Assembly: GCA_031272995.1 (NCBI GenBank)
Contig: JAISSY010000183.1
Coordinates: 1 to 33,519 of the forward strand
Source: Azoarcus sp.
GTDB taxonomy: Bacteria; Pseudomonadota; Gammaproteobacteria; Burkholderiales; Rhodocyclaceae
Reading direction: 5' to 3'
Length of the DNA: 33,519 nt
Both the position numbers and the translations under genes were made by a program. The notes beneath the pieces were generated by a model, which saw only the letters and a program-made list of their open reading frames with translations, had not been told where the DNA came from and searched no databases. Below are positions 19,584 to 33,083 of this stretch, piece after piece; positions within the stretch are counted from its first letter, which is position 1, and each line of letters begins with the position of its first letter.

Positions 19584-21242
19584 GTGGACTACCGCAATCC
19601 CGCCCACTGTCTGGGGCTGCTGCAAAACCTGCCCGCCGACGATCCCTTCGACCGCTTCACCGTGCTGGCGAACATCGTCGCCGGCCTGCTCGCCGCCCGT
19701 CCGCTGCCCGACCAGCATCTGGAAGTGCTGGAAATGGCGCGCCCGCTCATCGACAAAGCCCGCGCCCGTTTCGCCGGACTCGACGGCGACGAACCGCTGC
19801 CGCCGGACAGCCAGCAAAACGACCTCTTGCTGCGCGTCATCCGCCTGTGGCGCGACATGTCGCGCTCCTACGCTCTCATCGCCGCGCTCGACGCCGACGC
19901 CGGAACGCTGCACGATCAGCGCGCCCTGCTGGCGCAGCGCCGCATCCATTACGCCGGCAAAATCGTCTCGGAGTATTACCGCGCCCACCGCGCCCTGCCC
20001 GCCGGGCTGTGGAGCGAGGTGCACGAAGGTTTCGTCGCCGCCGAATCCGCCGGCATCCACCACGTTCGCGTCTCCGACCCGCTCAACGTCGTCTGGAAGG
20101 CGCAAAGCGCGCTCGAAGCCTACATCACCGTACTGCTGCTCGATCTCGCCAACCCCTTCGGGCGCAGCGGGCAGGAATGGACGTGGATTTGCCGTTGGGC
20201 GGAGCGTTTCGCGCCGTATTGCAGCCTCGACCCCAACATCGCCGGACGCAAACCCACCACTTACGGGCTGGATTTGTCTGCCGATCACGGTCTGCGTCCG
20301 CTCGGCCTGCTGAACAAAACCCCGAACGCGCGCTATTTCGATTGCGCCAAGTTGGCGAGTCAAATCCAGTCGGTGTTCGCGCAGTTCAAGCAGGGCGTGT
20401 CGCCCTCGTCGCTCGGCCTCGGCGACGATTGCAGCGTCGACGCCAGCGCCCGCCTGTTGCTGTCGCTCTACCGCCCGTGGGGTCTGGCCTCGGCCGGACG
20501 CCGCTTCCCGCGTCGGGGCAGCACCGGCGTAGTCGAACTGTGCGCGGAATGGCTCGCCATCGGTTTCCACGTTCAGGGCAAGCTGTTCGAACAACCGCGC
20601 CGCAATCCGCATCGTTCCATCACCAGCAGCCTCGGCCCGCACAGCGACTGGGCGGTGCACACCTTCGGCGCGCAGGCCGCCGGGGTGGAAACCGAGCTTA
20701 CTCGCGGCGGCCATCGCAACTTCGATCATCAACATCTCGAAGCCGAGCGCCTTGGACTCATCTGCGAGCAATGGGAACTACTCGATCAGTCGGTGGGCGG
20801 TTTCCGTCTGCAACAGCGCCCGCACGCCGAGCGTTTTTCGCATCACCAACTCGTCGGCGTGCGCCCGAGCGACGGCGAATACTTCCTGCTCGGTCAGGTA
20901 AGCTGGCTGATGTTCCGCGACGACGGCCTGCTCGAAGCCGGCATCCACGTCCTGCCCGGCCTGCCGCAAGTCATCGCCGCCCGCCCGCACGTCGAAGCCG
21001 AGGGGCGGCGCGAGCCGTATTCGCAAGCGTTCATGATCGAAGCCAACGAAGTTTTACAGATCGAAGCCTCGCTCATCGTGCCCGAAGGCTGGTATAAGAC
21101 CAACGGCCTCGTCGAGGTGTTCGTCGATGGCCGCGAACGCAAACTGAAAATGACCTCGCTTTTGCTCAAGGGCCCCAATTTCGAGCAAGTCGGCTTCGCG
21201 GATCTTTCCGCCCCGCCGAGCGCCCAAACCAGACAGCCATGA
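19584..21242 (+). CDS. Conserved protein of unknown function (552 aa; C-terminal region may be PilZ-like)
   Basis: Long ORF with good start, ATGA overlap with ubiE; C-terminal DQSVGGFRL resembles the PilZ DxSxxG block and is followed by [36 protein letters not shown]. Confidence 0.75.
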   Translation: MDYRNPAHCLGLLQNLPADDPFDRFTVLANIVAGLLAARPLPDQHLEVLEMARPLIDKARARFAGLDGDEPLPPDSQQNDLLLRVIRLWRDMSRSYALIAALDADAGTLHDQRALLAQRRIHYAGKIVSEYYRAHRALPAGLWSEVHEGFVAAESAGIHHVRVSDPLNVVWKAQSALEAYITVLLLDLANPFGRSGQEWTWICRWAERFAPYCSLDPNIAGRKPTTYGLDLSADHGLRPLGLLNKTPNARYFDCAKLASQIQSVFAQFKQGVSPSSLGLGDDCSVDASARLLLSLYRPWGLASAGRRFPRRGSTGVVELCAEWLAIGFHVQGKLFEQPRRNPHRSITSSLGPHSDWAVHTFGAQAAGVETELTRGGHRNFDHQHLEAERLGLICEQWELLDQSVGGFRLQQRPHAERFSHHQLVGVRPSDGEYFLLGQVSWLMFRDDGLLEAGIHVLPGLPQVIAARPHVEAEGRREPYSQAFMIEANEVLQIEASLIVPEGWYKTNGLVEVFVDGRERKLKMTSLLLKGPNFEQVGFADLSAPPSAQTRQP

Positions 21243-21994
21243 CCGAATCCTCCGCGCAAGAAGACAAAACCACCCACTTCGGCTTCGAGACCGTCGCCGA
21301 GGAGTTGAAACAGAAGAAAGTCGCCGAGGTGTTTTCCTCGGTGGCGCAGAAGTACGACGTGATGAACGATTTGATGTCGTTCGGCCTGCACCGCGTCTGG
21401 AAGGCGTTCACGATTCGTCTCGCCGACGTGCGCGAGGGCGACCGCGTCCTCGACGTCGCCGGCGGCACGGCGGATTTGTCGCTCGCCTTCGCCCGCCGCG
21501 TCGGGCAAAGCGGCGAAGTCTGGCTTACCGACATCAATCACGCCATGCTCGCCAAGGGCCGCGACCGCCTGCTCGACAAAGGTTTCGCGCTTCCCATCGC
21601 GCAATGCGACGCCGAGAAGCTGCCTTTCCCCGACGACCATTTCGATTGCGTCACCGTCGCTTTCGGCCTGCGCAACATGACGCACAAGGACGCGGCTCTC
21701 GCCGAAATGCGCCGCGTCCTGCGCCCCGGCGGTCGTCTGCTGGTGCTGGAGTTCTCGCAAGTCTGGAAACCCCTGTCGCCGTTCTACGACCTTTATTCCT
21801 TCAAGGTGCTGCCCTGGCTAGGCTCGAAAATCGTCGGCGACCCCGACAGCTACCGCTACCTCGCCGAATCCATCCGCGTCCATCCGGCGCAGCAGGAATT
21901 GAAGGCGATGATGGAAGGCGTCGGCTTGAGCAAGGTCGATTTCTTCAACCTGAGCGCGGGGATAGTGGCGGTGCATCGGGGGTATAAGGTGTGA
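21239..21994 (+). CDS. ubiE: Demethylmenaquinone/2-methoxy-6-polyprenyl-1,4-benzoquinol methyltransferase UbiE
   Basis: [85 protein letters not shown]. Confidence 0.98.
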   Translation: MTESSAQEDKTTHFGFETVAEELKQKKVAEVFSSVAQKYDVMNDLMSFGLHRVWKAFTIRLADVREGDRVLDVAGGTADLSLAFARRVGQSGEVWLTDINHAMLAKGRDRLLDKGFALPIAQCDAEKLPFPDDHFDCVTVAFGLRNMTHKDAALAEMRRVLRPGGRLLVLEFSQVWKPLSPFYDLYSFKVLPWLGSKIVGDPDSYRYLAESIRVHPAQQELKAMMEGVGLSKVDFFNLSAGIVAVHRGYKV

Positions 21995-22014
21995 CAAGGT
22001 CAGACGCGCCGACT

Positions 22015-22164
22015 TCAAGGTTTTAACACGACCGTGGCGATGTCGCGCAGCGCCAGCGTGGTCTTGCCCACCTGTCTTGCACCGAGCAGGGCGACACAGG
22101 GCGTGACGCTCAGCCCGAAAGCGATGGCTTCCTGAAGTTTTTGCCTTTCGATAGTTTCTTGCAT
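22015..22164 (-). pseudogene. Truncated N-terminus of a DUF4143-type AAA+ ATPase
   Basis: Manual reverse-strand translation from ATG at 22164: [61 protein letters not shown] Walker A block in the N-terminal context of this family, then an early stop. Shorter than the ORF-track cutoff. Confidence 0.7.
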
Positions 22165-22246
22165 TTCGTGCTATCCATGACACGATTAGCAAGAAAGTAG
22201 CAAAGCTTTCCTCAAAAGCAATATTACTTCGAGCGTGACTTAGTGG

Positions 22247-22786
22247 TTAATTGGGCAGCCGACCTTCTCGAACACGGACATCTATGACAGTCTTTCCTTC
22301 AGAATCCATGTCACACTCGTAAATCACTGGCGTATATGCGCCAAATCCATTTTGGAACTCGGCTTTGTCTCCTATCATGGTCACATGCCCTGCGTCCTTA
22401 TCAGCCCACCGGAAATGGCTGAATTTGAAGCCGAAGGTACCATCAGTCCACCGCATAGTGTGCTTCGCCAATCGCTCAATCGGTTCTTTACACCGAATCC
22501 CCGCAGCAACCGTAAGCTTATCCCCTAAGCACTGCAAATCGTCTTTGGCGCATTCTTTCGCTGCAGGCTTGTCTTCTTTGTCGCTGTCATTCGAGGTGCA
22601 CATGGCAACCACAACACCGACGAAAATGAGCGCGCCAACTGTTTGGATGACTGAGTTCGTTTTGTTTTTGATATCTGCTTCCAGGTTTGCCGGTGCGGCA
22701 GGCTTTATAGGCGCACCACACTTCGGGCATGTTGCCGCTTCTGTACTGACGTCGTTCCCGCATTCCGGGCATTTTATTAGAGCCAT
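22247..22786 (-). CDS. Zinc-ribbon, single-TM protein of unknown function
   Basis: MALIKCPECGNDVSTEAATCPKCGAPIKP (CxxC...CxxC) followed by a TM segment VGALIFVGVVVAMC and an extracytoplasmic Cys-containing domain. Start taken at the internal MALIKC. Confidence 0.65.
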   Translation of the reverse strand: MALIKCPECGNDVSTEAATCPKCGAPIKPAAPANLEADIKNKTNSVIQTVGALIFVGVVVAMCTSNDSDKEDKPAAKECAKDDLQCLGDKLTVAAGIRCKEPIERLAKHTMRWTDGTFGFKFSHFRWADKDAGHVTMIGDKAEFQNGFGAYTPVIYECDMDSEGKTVIDVRVREGRLPN

Positions 22787-22928
22787 CACCGTATCCTCCT
22801 TACACCGCGGCATTATGACTCATGCGTCTTTTAACCCGCGTTGGATACATCACGATAAGGTAAAGAGGAATAGAGGTACAACCGGTTCGACCGAGACTAA
22901 ATACCTTGTCTCACAGAACTCCAAACAA

Positions 22929-22955
22929 AAAAGGCAGCCACTCCGGCTGCCTTTT
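22929..22955 (-). terminator. Rho-independent terminator of the atp operon (possibly bidirectional)
   Basis: AAAAGGCAGCC-ACTCC-GGCTGCCTTTT: perfect 11-bp stem with 5-nt loop; on the - strand it is followed by a T-run, ~20 nt beyond the atpC stop. Confidence 0.85.
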
Positions 22956-22975
22956 CGTTGGGTTGTAAGACCATC

Positions 22976-23401
22976 TCAATGATTGCGCTTGCGCAGCCTT
23001 TCGATGGCTTGGATTTGCGCTACCGCTTCCATCAGCTCGGCTTGCGCCTTGGCGTAGTCGATTTGCGCGCTCTTGGTGGCGAGTTGCGCTTCGGCTTGCC
23101 GCTTGGCTTCCAGAGCTTTGGCTTCGTCGAGGTCGCGGCCACGGATTGCGGTGTCGGCTAGAACCGTCACCAGCTTGGGCTGGACTTCGAGGATGCCGCC
23201 GGCGACGAACACCAATTCCTCGTCTTGATGGTCGGGGAGCTTGATGCGCACCGCGCCCGGTTTTATCCGGGTCATCAGCGGCATGTGGCCGGGCAGGATG
23301 CCGAGTTCGCCCGTCTCGCCGGGCAAGGCGACGAACTCCGCCAGCCCGGAGAAGATTTGCTCCTCCGCGCTGACGATATCCACGTGAACCGTCATGGCCA
23401 T
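22976..23401 (-). CDS. atpC: ATP synthase F1 epsilon subunit
   Basis: [49 protein letters not shown]. Confidence 0.97.
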   Translation of the reverse strand: MAMTVHVDIVSAEEQIFSGLAEFVALPGETGELGILPGHMPLMTRIKPGAVRIKLPDHQDEELVFVAGGILEVQPKLVTVLADTAIRGRDLDEAKALEAKRQAEAQLATKSAQIDYAKAQAELMEAVAQIQAIERLRKRNH

Positions 23402-23414
23402 GGCTTGATTCCTC

Positions 23415-25707
<2,293 letters not shown>

Positions 25708-25728
25708 ATTGCTTCTCCCTCGGCGGCG

Positions 25729-27267
<1,539 letters not shown>

Positions 27268-27280
27268 TTGCGTGTGACTC

Positions 27281-27814
27281 CTAGTTCTTGAGCGCAGCGG
27301 CCATATGGACGAGTTTGCCGCGAACCGAAGCGTCGATGACTTCGTCGCCGACGGCGATACGCACGCCCCCGATCAGATCGGGGTCGAGACTGACGGTGGC
27401 TTCGATGCGGGCCTTGAAGCGAGCTTCGAGGTCGGCCTTGAGCGCCGCCAGCGTGGCGTCGTCGAGCGGGAAGGCGGAGGCGATTTCGGCCTCCACGACA
27501 CCTTCCTGTTTGTCTTTCAACAAGACGAACAGGTCGCGGATCTCCGGAAGCACTTGCAGCCGTTCGTTATCGACGAGGACACGAACGAAGTTCTGCTGCT
27601 CGGCGGTCAGATTGCCAGCCACATCCAGAATCAGTTTGTAGATTTGATCCGGGGACAGATTGGGGTTGGTAATGCAGTCCGCCATTTCGGCGTCGCCGAC
27701 GATGGCGGCGAGCCGCGCGAGGGCTTCCGACCATGGCCCCAACGCATTCTCCCCGCGAGCCAACTCGAAAGCGGCGTCGGCATAGGGGCGCGCGATGGTG
27801 ACGTTCTCGGCCAT
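27281..27814 (-). CDS. atpH: ATP synthase F1 delta subunit
   Basis: [12 protein letters not shown]...[22 protein letters not shown]; position between atpF and atpA. Confidence 0.97.
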   Translation of the reverse strand: MAENVTIARPYADAAFELARGENALGPWSEALARLAAIVGDAEMADCITNPNLSPDQIYKLILDVAGNLTAEQQNFVRVLVDNERLQVLPEIRDLFVLLKDKQEGVVEAEIASAFPLDDATLAALKADLEARFKARIEATVSLDPDLIGGVRIAVGDEVIDASVRGKLVHMAAALKN

Positions 27815-27817
27815 GAC

Positions 27818-28291
27818 TTATTGCAGTTCCTGTTTCAGGTTGGCAAGCAGTTCGGCATGCACCTGCGGGTTGATCTCGCGGCGCAGGATTTTCTCCGCGC
27901 CGGCCACGGCGAGCTGCGCGACCTGATCGCGCAATGCCTGCTTGGCCTGTTCCGCCGCGACGCCGGCTTCCGCCTTGGCGTCTTCGCGCGCTTTGGCGAT
28001 GATTTTCGCCGCCTCGGCGCGTGCGTCGTCGATCAACTGGTTGGCTTGCGTGGTAGCGGTGGCATGCACGCCCGCCGCGGATTCGCGCGCCTTGCGCAAT
28101 TCCTCGACAGCCCGTTTTTCGGCGCGAGCGAGGTCGTCCTTCGCCTTGTCCGCCGCCGCCAGCCCATCGGCGATCTTCTTCGCGCGTTCGTCCAAGGCTT
28201 TCACGATGGGCGGCCACACGAACTGCATCGTGAACCATCCGAGGATGAGAAACACGATGAGCTGGATGATCAGAGTTGCGTTCAGATTCAC
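27818..28291 (-). CDS. atpF: ATP synthase Fo b subunit
   Basis: [44 protein letters not shown]; long helical tail. Confidence 0.97.
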   Translation of the reverse strand: MNLNATLIIQLIVFLILGWFTMQFVWPPIVKALDERAKKIADGLAAADKAKDDLARAEKRAVEELRKARESAAGVHATATTQANQLIDDARAEAAKIIAKAREDAKAEAGVAAEQAKQALRDQVAQLAVAGAEKILRREINPQVHAELLANLKQELQ

Positions 28292-28330
28292 TGTTCTGTC
28301 CTCAAATCCGGTTAGAGGAACGCGAACCGG

Positions 28331-28588
<258 letters not shown>

Positions 28589-28651
28589 TTAAAGCGGTTG
28601 CAGTAGTTGAGGTTGAAAAGCAAGCGGGAAACCCCGCGACAACACACCGAA

Positions 28652-29509
28652 TCAGTGTCCTTCGTGCGCCTGACCGATGTAGACAAGGGTCAGCATCATG
28701 AAAATGAACGCCTGAAGCAGGATGATCAGAATGTGGAAGATTGCCCACGCGGTGCCGGCCACCACGTGACCGATCGCCAGAAGAATGCCGGATGTCGAAA
28801 CCGCCCACGCGCCGCCCATCAGGGCGATCAGCATGAACACCAGTTCGCCCGCGTACATGTTGCCGAACAGCCGCATGCCGTGCGAGATGGTTTTGGCGAG
28901 AAACTCGATGATCTGCATGATGAAATTCACCGGCCACAACGCCGGGTGCGCGCCGAACGGCGCGGTGAAAAGCTCGTGCGCCCAGCCGCCCAAGCCCTTG
29001 ATCTTGATGTTGTAGTAGATGCAGAGCAGCAGCACGCAGATCGACATGCCGAGCGTGGCGGAAAGGTCGGCGGTGGCGACCACGCGCATGTAGGCGTGCG
29101 GATTGTGAGTGGCGGCTTGCCAACCGCGCGGAATGAGGTCGACCGGCAGCAAGTCCATCGCGTTCATGAGGAAAATCCACACGAACACGGTCAGCGCCAG
29201 CGGGGCGACGAAGCGGCGCGATTCGGCGCTGTGGATGATGCCCTTGGCCTGATCGGCGACCATTTCGACCAGCATCTCGATGCTGCCCTGAAAGCGCCCC
29301 GGCACGCCGGAAGTGGCCCTGCGCGCCGCCAGCCACAGAATGAACACGGTCAGCAGGCCGAGTCCGATGGAATAGAACAGGGTGTCGTAGTTGACCACCG
29401 ACCAGTCGATGATGCTTGCCTGCTTGGCACCGACGTTGTTCAGGTGAGTCAGGTGGTGGACGATGTATTCGCCTGCGGTTGGGGCGTCGGCTGCGTGCTC
29501 TGTGGCCAT
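28652..29509 (-). CDS. atpB: ATP synthase Fo a subunit
   Basis: [27 protein letters not shown]...[23 protein letters not shown]; start placed at 29509 rather than the ORF-track 29788. Confidence 0.96.
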   Translation of the reverse strand: MATEHAADAPTAGEYIVHHLTHLNNVGAKQASIIDWSVVNYDTLFYSIGLGLLTVFILWLAARRATSGVPGRFQGSIEMLVEMVADQAKGIIHSAESRRFVAPLALTVFVWIFLMNAMDLLPVDLIPRGWQAATHNPHAYMRVVATADLSATLGMSICVLLLCIYYNIKIKGLGGWAHELFTAPFGAHPALWPVNFIMQIIEFLAKTISHGMRLFGNMYAGELVFMLIALMGGAWAVSTSGILLAIGHVVAGTAWAIFHILIILLQAFIFMMLTLVYIGQAHEGH

Positions 29510-29511
29510 GT

Positions 29512-29853
29512 TCAGTTCTTCACCAAAAATGCAAACAAATTCGCTTTCAGCGCCAGAATCAGGCCGATGAGGAGCGCGCCCCAGTGGAGATCCCGGTACA
29601 GCGTTGCCGTCAGCACAAGCAATCCGACGGTCGACGCGAGCTTGAAAAGTTCGCCTGCCACGAAACCGGCCACCGAGGCCCGCCCGTCGCGCAAAGTCGT
29701 CGCAAACAGCCGCCAGGCAAAGAAACCGCAGGGGAGCACGTAAGCCAGACCGCCGCACAACGCGGACAGGCCGCCCCGCATACCCCAAAAGGCGGTTGCC
29801 ACGGCCACCGCAAGGAGCGTCGCTCCCAGTTGCAGCAGCACCGCCTTATGCAT
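29512..29853 (-). CDS. atpI: ATP synthase accessory protein AtpI
   Basis: 113-aa multi-TM protein immediately upstream of atpB. Confidence 0.85.
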   Translation of the reverse strand: MHKAVLLQLGATLLAVAVATAFWGMRGGLSALCGGLAYVLPCGFFAWRLFATTLRDGRASVAGFVAGELFKLASTVGLLVLTATLYRDLHWGALLIGLILALKANLFAFLVKN

Positions 29854-29905
29854 TTTCCCTCCGCCGACGTGTCGCGCCCAACTCCGACCGCCGAAAATAG
29901 CGACA

Positions 29906-29934
29906 ATCGTAGGGAGTCCGCCCCGTCAAGTCAA
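29906..29934 (-). promoter_or_regulatory. Putative sigma70-type promoter of the atp operon
   Basis: On the - strand: TTGACT (29934-29929), 17-bp spacer, TACGAT (29911-29906), in the parB-atpI intergenic region. Confidence 0.5.
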
Positions 29935-29988
29935 TCCGTGCCGCAGCATTACGGAAGCAGAAATTCACCCTTCTTTCGCGTTTGTCAT

Positions 29989-30846
29989 TTACCGCAACCG
30001 TCCGAGCAGGCCGTCGAGTTGGTCAAGACTGGCGAAACGGATGACCATCTCTCCCGCGCCCTTGCGGTTGGCGCGAATCTTCACCGCCGCGCCGATGGCG
30101 TCGGCGATTTCCTCTTCCAGCCGCAACAAATCGCGGTCGGGTTCGGGCGCAATCCGCGCCGGACGCGGATTCAGCACCTGCTGAACGATTTTTTCCGTCT
30201 CGCGCACCGAAAGCTGCCGCGCCGCCACCAGATTGGCGATGCGAATCTGACTCGCGCCGTCGAGCGGCAACAGCGCGCGCGCGTGCCCCATGTCGATGTC
30301 GCCCGCGATCAGCAATTCCTGCACCGGCTGCGCCAGATTCAACAGCCGCAGCAAATTCGTCGCCGCCGGGCGCGAGCGCCCTACGGCGTCGGCGGCCTGC
30401 TGGTGGGTCATGCCGAATTCGTCGATCAGGCGCTGGATGCCGCTCGCTTCTTCGAGCGGATTCAAGTTTTCGCGCTGAATGTTCTCGATCAGCGACATCG
30501 CCAGCGCCGCGTCGTCGGGAATCTCGCGCACCAGACAAGGCACCTCGTCCAGCCCGGCGATTTCCGCCGCCCGCCAGCGCCGTTCCCCGGCAACGATTTC
30601 GTACTCGTCGCCGCCGAGCGGTCGCACGAGAATCGGCTGCATGATTCCCTGCACCTTGATCGAAGCCGCCAGTTCTTCGAGCGACCCCGGATCCATGTGC
30701 GTGCGCGGCTGGTACCGTCCGGGGCGCAACGCGGCGCGCGCCAGATTCTTCAGATTGCCCGCCGCCACTTCCTCGTCGTCGTCGCGGTTGGCCGCCAACA
30801 ACGCATCGAGGCCGCGGCCTAGTCCTTTCAGTCTGGGTGGAGTCAT
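29989..30846 (-). CDS. parB: Chromosome partitioning protein ParB
   Basis: LKGLGRGLDALLA, RYQPRTHMD, IKVQGIMQPILVRP, YEIVAGERRWRAAEIAGLDEVPCLVRE, LIENIQRENLNPLEEA. Start placed at 30846 (ORF track merges it with upstream frame). Confidence 0.97.
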   Translation of the reverse strand: MTPPRLKGLGRGLDALLAANRDDDEEVAAGNLKNLARAALRPGRYQPRTHMDPGSLEELAASIKVQGIMQPILVRPLGGDEYEIVAGERRWRAAEIAGLDEVPCLVREIPDDAALAMSLIENIQRENLNPLEEASGIQRLIDEFGMTHQQAADAVGRSRPAATNLLRLLNLAQPVQELLIAGDIDMGHARALLPLDGASQIRIANLVAARQLSVRETEKIVQQVLNPRPARIAPEPDRDLLRLEEEIADAIGAAVKIRANRKGAGEMVIRFASLDQLDGLLGRLR

Positions 30847-31613
30847 AGCGTTTTGACCCGTTCGATCAGTTCTTCGGCAAAAGCGAGATAGGCTTGCGCG
30901 CCGCGCGAGGATTTGTCGAAAACCACGCCCGGCACGCCGTGGCTTGGCGCTTCGGCCAGCCGGACGTTGCGCGGCACCACGGCGCGGAACACCTTGTCGC
31001 CGAAATGGCCTTCGATTTGCGCCGAAACCTGTTGTTGCAGGGTGATGCGCGGGTCGAACATCACCCGCAGCAAGCCGATGATTTTGAGGTCGCGGTTGAG
31101 GTTGGCGTGCACCTTCTTGATGGAGTTGACCAGGTCGGAGAGCCCTTCCAGCGCGTAATACTCGCACTGCATCGGAATGATGACCCCGTGCGCGGCGCAC
31201 AGGCCGTTCAGCGTCAGCAGCGACAGCGAGGGCGGGCAATCGACGAGCACGAAATCGTAACCTTCGGCGCATTTGGCGATGGCGTCGCGCAGGCGGCGTT
31301 CGCGGCGGTCGAGATTGACCAGTTCGATTTCCGCCCCGGCCAAATCGCGGTTGGCGGGCAGCACGTCGTAACCGCCCGGCGGCGAAGTCACCTTGACGGC
31401 GGCGAGGTCGGCCAGCCCCACCAACAGGTGATAAATGGAACGCGTCAGCGTGCGCTTGTCGATGCCGCTGCCCATGGTGGCGTTGCCTTGCGGGTCGAGG
31501 TCGACGAGCAGCGTGCGCTTGCCGGCCTGATGCAACGCGGCGGCGAGATTGACGCTGGTGGTGGTCTTGCCGACTCCGCCTTTCTGGTTTGCCACGCAAA
31601 AGATGTGCGCCAT
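30843..31613 (-). CDS. parA: Chromosome partitioning ATPase ParA/Soj
   Basis: MAHIFCVANQKGGVGKTTTSVNLAAALHQAGKRTLLVDLDPQGNAT deviant Walker A; ATGA overlap with parB. Start placed at 31613. Confidence 0.97.
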   Translation of the reverse strand: MAHIFCVANQKGGVGKTTTSVNLAAALHQAGKRTLLVDLDPQGNATMGSGIDKRTLTRSIYHLLVGLADLAAVKVTSPPGGYDVLPANRDLAGAEIELVNLDRRERRLRDAIAKCAEGYDFVLVDCPPSLSLLTLNGLCAAHGVIIPMQCEYYALEGLSDLVNSIKKVHANLNRDLKIIGLLRVMFDPRITLQQQVSAQIEGHFGDKVFRAVVPRNVRLAEAPSHGVPGVVFDKSSRGAQAYLAFAEELIERVKTL

Positions 31614-31738
31614 GATGGTGAGCGATGTTCCTTTTAGAGAGCGCGCGGAGAACCCGCAGTCGCGCAATGATAACTTGCCCCGGCAGCGGACGCACGAACC
31701 CCGGTGGCGCAAGGCTTTCGCCCGCCGTGACGAGACGT

Positions 31739-31766
31739 TTGCAATATAAGCATAATCTGTTATACA
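31739..31766 (+). promoter_or_regulatory. Putative promoter with AT-rich inverted repeat in the spacer
   Basis: TTGCAA-N16-TATACA, with TATAA (31745-31749) and TTATA (31760-31764) forming inverted arms; upstream of a clear SD (GGAGGAG) and the CMD-family gene. Confidence 0.45.
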
Positions 31767-31808
31767 GTGCGCGCTCGTAACGACAACCCAATCCCTGGAG
31801 GAGACACG

Positions 31809-32168
31809 ATGAGCACCGCCACCCCGCATTACCCCGCCGCTTTCGCCAAGATTGCCGGCCAAATCAAGGAACTCGGCAAGGCCATTCCCGACACGATGCA
31901 GAACTTTCAGGCGCTGACCGGCGCCGCCACCGCCGACGGCGCGCTCGACACCAAGACCAAGGAATTGATTGCACTGGCGCTCGGCGTCGCCTCGCGCTGC
32001 GAAGGCTGCGTCGCCTTCCACGCCCGCATGTTGGTCAAACTCGGCGCGACGCGCGAAGAAGTTGCGGAAACGCTCGGCGTCGCCATCCAGATGGGCGGCG
32101 GCCCGTCGATGATGTGGGCCACCGAGGCGCTCACCGCATTCGACGAATTCGCGGCGCAAAAAGCCTGA
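31809..32168 (+). CDS. Carboxymuconolactone decarboxylase/AhpD-like family protein
   Basis: LDTKTKELIALALGVASRCEGCVAFHARMLVKLGATREEVAETLGVAIQMGGGP; CxxCxxxH AhpD-like motif; SD CTGGAGGAGACACG. Confidence 0.92.
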   Translation: MSTATPHYPAAFAKIAGQIKELGKAIPDTMQNFQALTGAATADGALDTKTKELIALALGVASRCEGCVAFHARMLVKLGATREEVAETLGVAIQMGGGPSMMWATEALTAFDEFAAQKA

Positions 32169-32202
32169 TGTACCCTCAACCATTCAAACAGAGAGAATCG
32201 TC

Positions 32203-32424
32203 ATGAAAACCAATGTTGGCTGTCCCGACCGTTTCATTCGCATCGTCGTCGGCGTTGCCCTTATCGCGCTCGCCGTCACCGGCGTCATCGGCGTGTGGGG
32301 CTGGGTCGGCGTCCTGCCGCTACTCACCGGCGTCGTTCGCGTTTGCCCGGCGTATTCGCTGCTCGGCATCGACACCGGCGGCACGTGCGGCAGCGGCGCT
32401 TGCGCGACCAAAAAGCAGGGCTGA
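32203..32424 (+). CDS. DUF2892 (YgaP-type TM) family small membrane protein
   Basis: MKTNVGCPDRFIRIVVGVALIALAVTGVIGVWGWVGVLPLLTGVVRVCPAYSLLGIDT; two TM segments; C-terminal CGSGAC. Confidence 0.88.
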   Translation: MKTNVGCPDRFIRIVVGVALIALAVTGVIGVWGWVGVLPLLTGVVRVCPAYSLLGIDTGGTCGSGACATKKQG

Positions 32425-32438
32425 CGACGACGCAAAAC

Positions 32439-33083
32439 TCAGCGGTCGACGCGGCAAATGGTCAGCAAATGCCGCTCGGCGACCAGCCCCGGCACGAGCA
32501 AATCGCGTATCGCCGCCACCCGCCACCCGGCAGGCAGCGCGGCGATTTCCTCATCCGGTCGCGCGCCCTTCATCGCGTAAAGCGCGCCGCCGTCGCGCGC
32601 CAGATGGCCGGCGAGACGGACGAAATCAGCAAGGCTGGAAAAGGCGCGCGAAATCACCGCGTCGCACTTTTCCACGTCGACTTCCTCGACGCGGGCGTTG
32701 ACGACCGTGAGGTTGTCGATTTTCAGTTCGATTTTCGCCTGCTGCTGAAAGCTCGCCTTCTTGCCCACCGACTCCACCGAAACCACCGTCATATCGGGAC
32801 GCGCCAACGCGAGCACGATGCCCGGCAGCCCGGCGCCGGAGCCGACGTCGGCGAGCGTGCGCGCGTCCCGCAACCACGGCAGCACGGCGAGCGAATCGAG
32901 CAGGTGATGGGTGACGACTTCGCCGGGAGAACGAATCGCGGTGAGGTTGTAGACGCGATTCCACTTCAGCAGCAATTCGCCGAAAGCCAACAGGCGCGCG
33001 GCCAGCGCGGGCGCGGTTTCCAGACCGAGCGCGGCGATGCCCTCCGCCAGCTTGCCGACGTGCGGAGCAAGCGCGCCGTTCAT
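32439..33083 (-). CDS. rsmG: 16S rRNA (guanine527-N7)-methyltransferase RsmG (GidB)
   Basis: LLKWNRVYNLTAIRSPGEVVTHHLLDSLAVLPWL, LADVGSGAGLPGIVLALARPDMTVVSVESVGKKASFQQQ; overlaps the mnmG stop. Start placed at 33083. Confidence 0.97.
   Translation of the reverse strand: MNGALAPHVGKLAEGIAALGLETAPALAARLLAFGELLLKWNRVYNLTAIRSPGEVVTHHLLDSLAVLPWLRDARTLADVGSGAGLPGIVLALARPDMTVVSVESVGKKASFQQQAKIELKIDNLTVVNARVEEVDVEKCDAVISRAFSSLADFVRLAGHLARDGGALYAMKGARPDEEIAALPAGWRVAAIRDLLVPGLVAERHLLTICRVDR

Noticed and set aside
22880-22900. GGTTCGACC reminiscent of a tRNA T-arm
   Set aside because: No cloverleaf, acceptor or anticodon stem could be drawn around it; more likely a chance short inverted repeat.
23380-23396. 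TATCCACGTGAACCG as a possible parS site
   Set aside because: Only the CACGTGAA core fits; the left arm does not match the parS consensus (TGTTTCACGTGAAACA). It lies inside atpC. No convincing parS was seen in the window.
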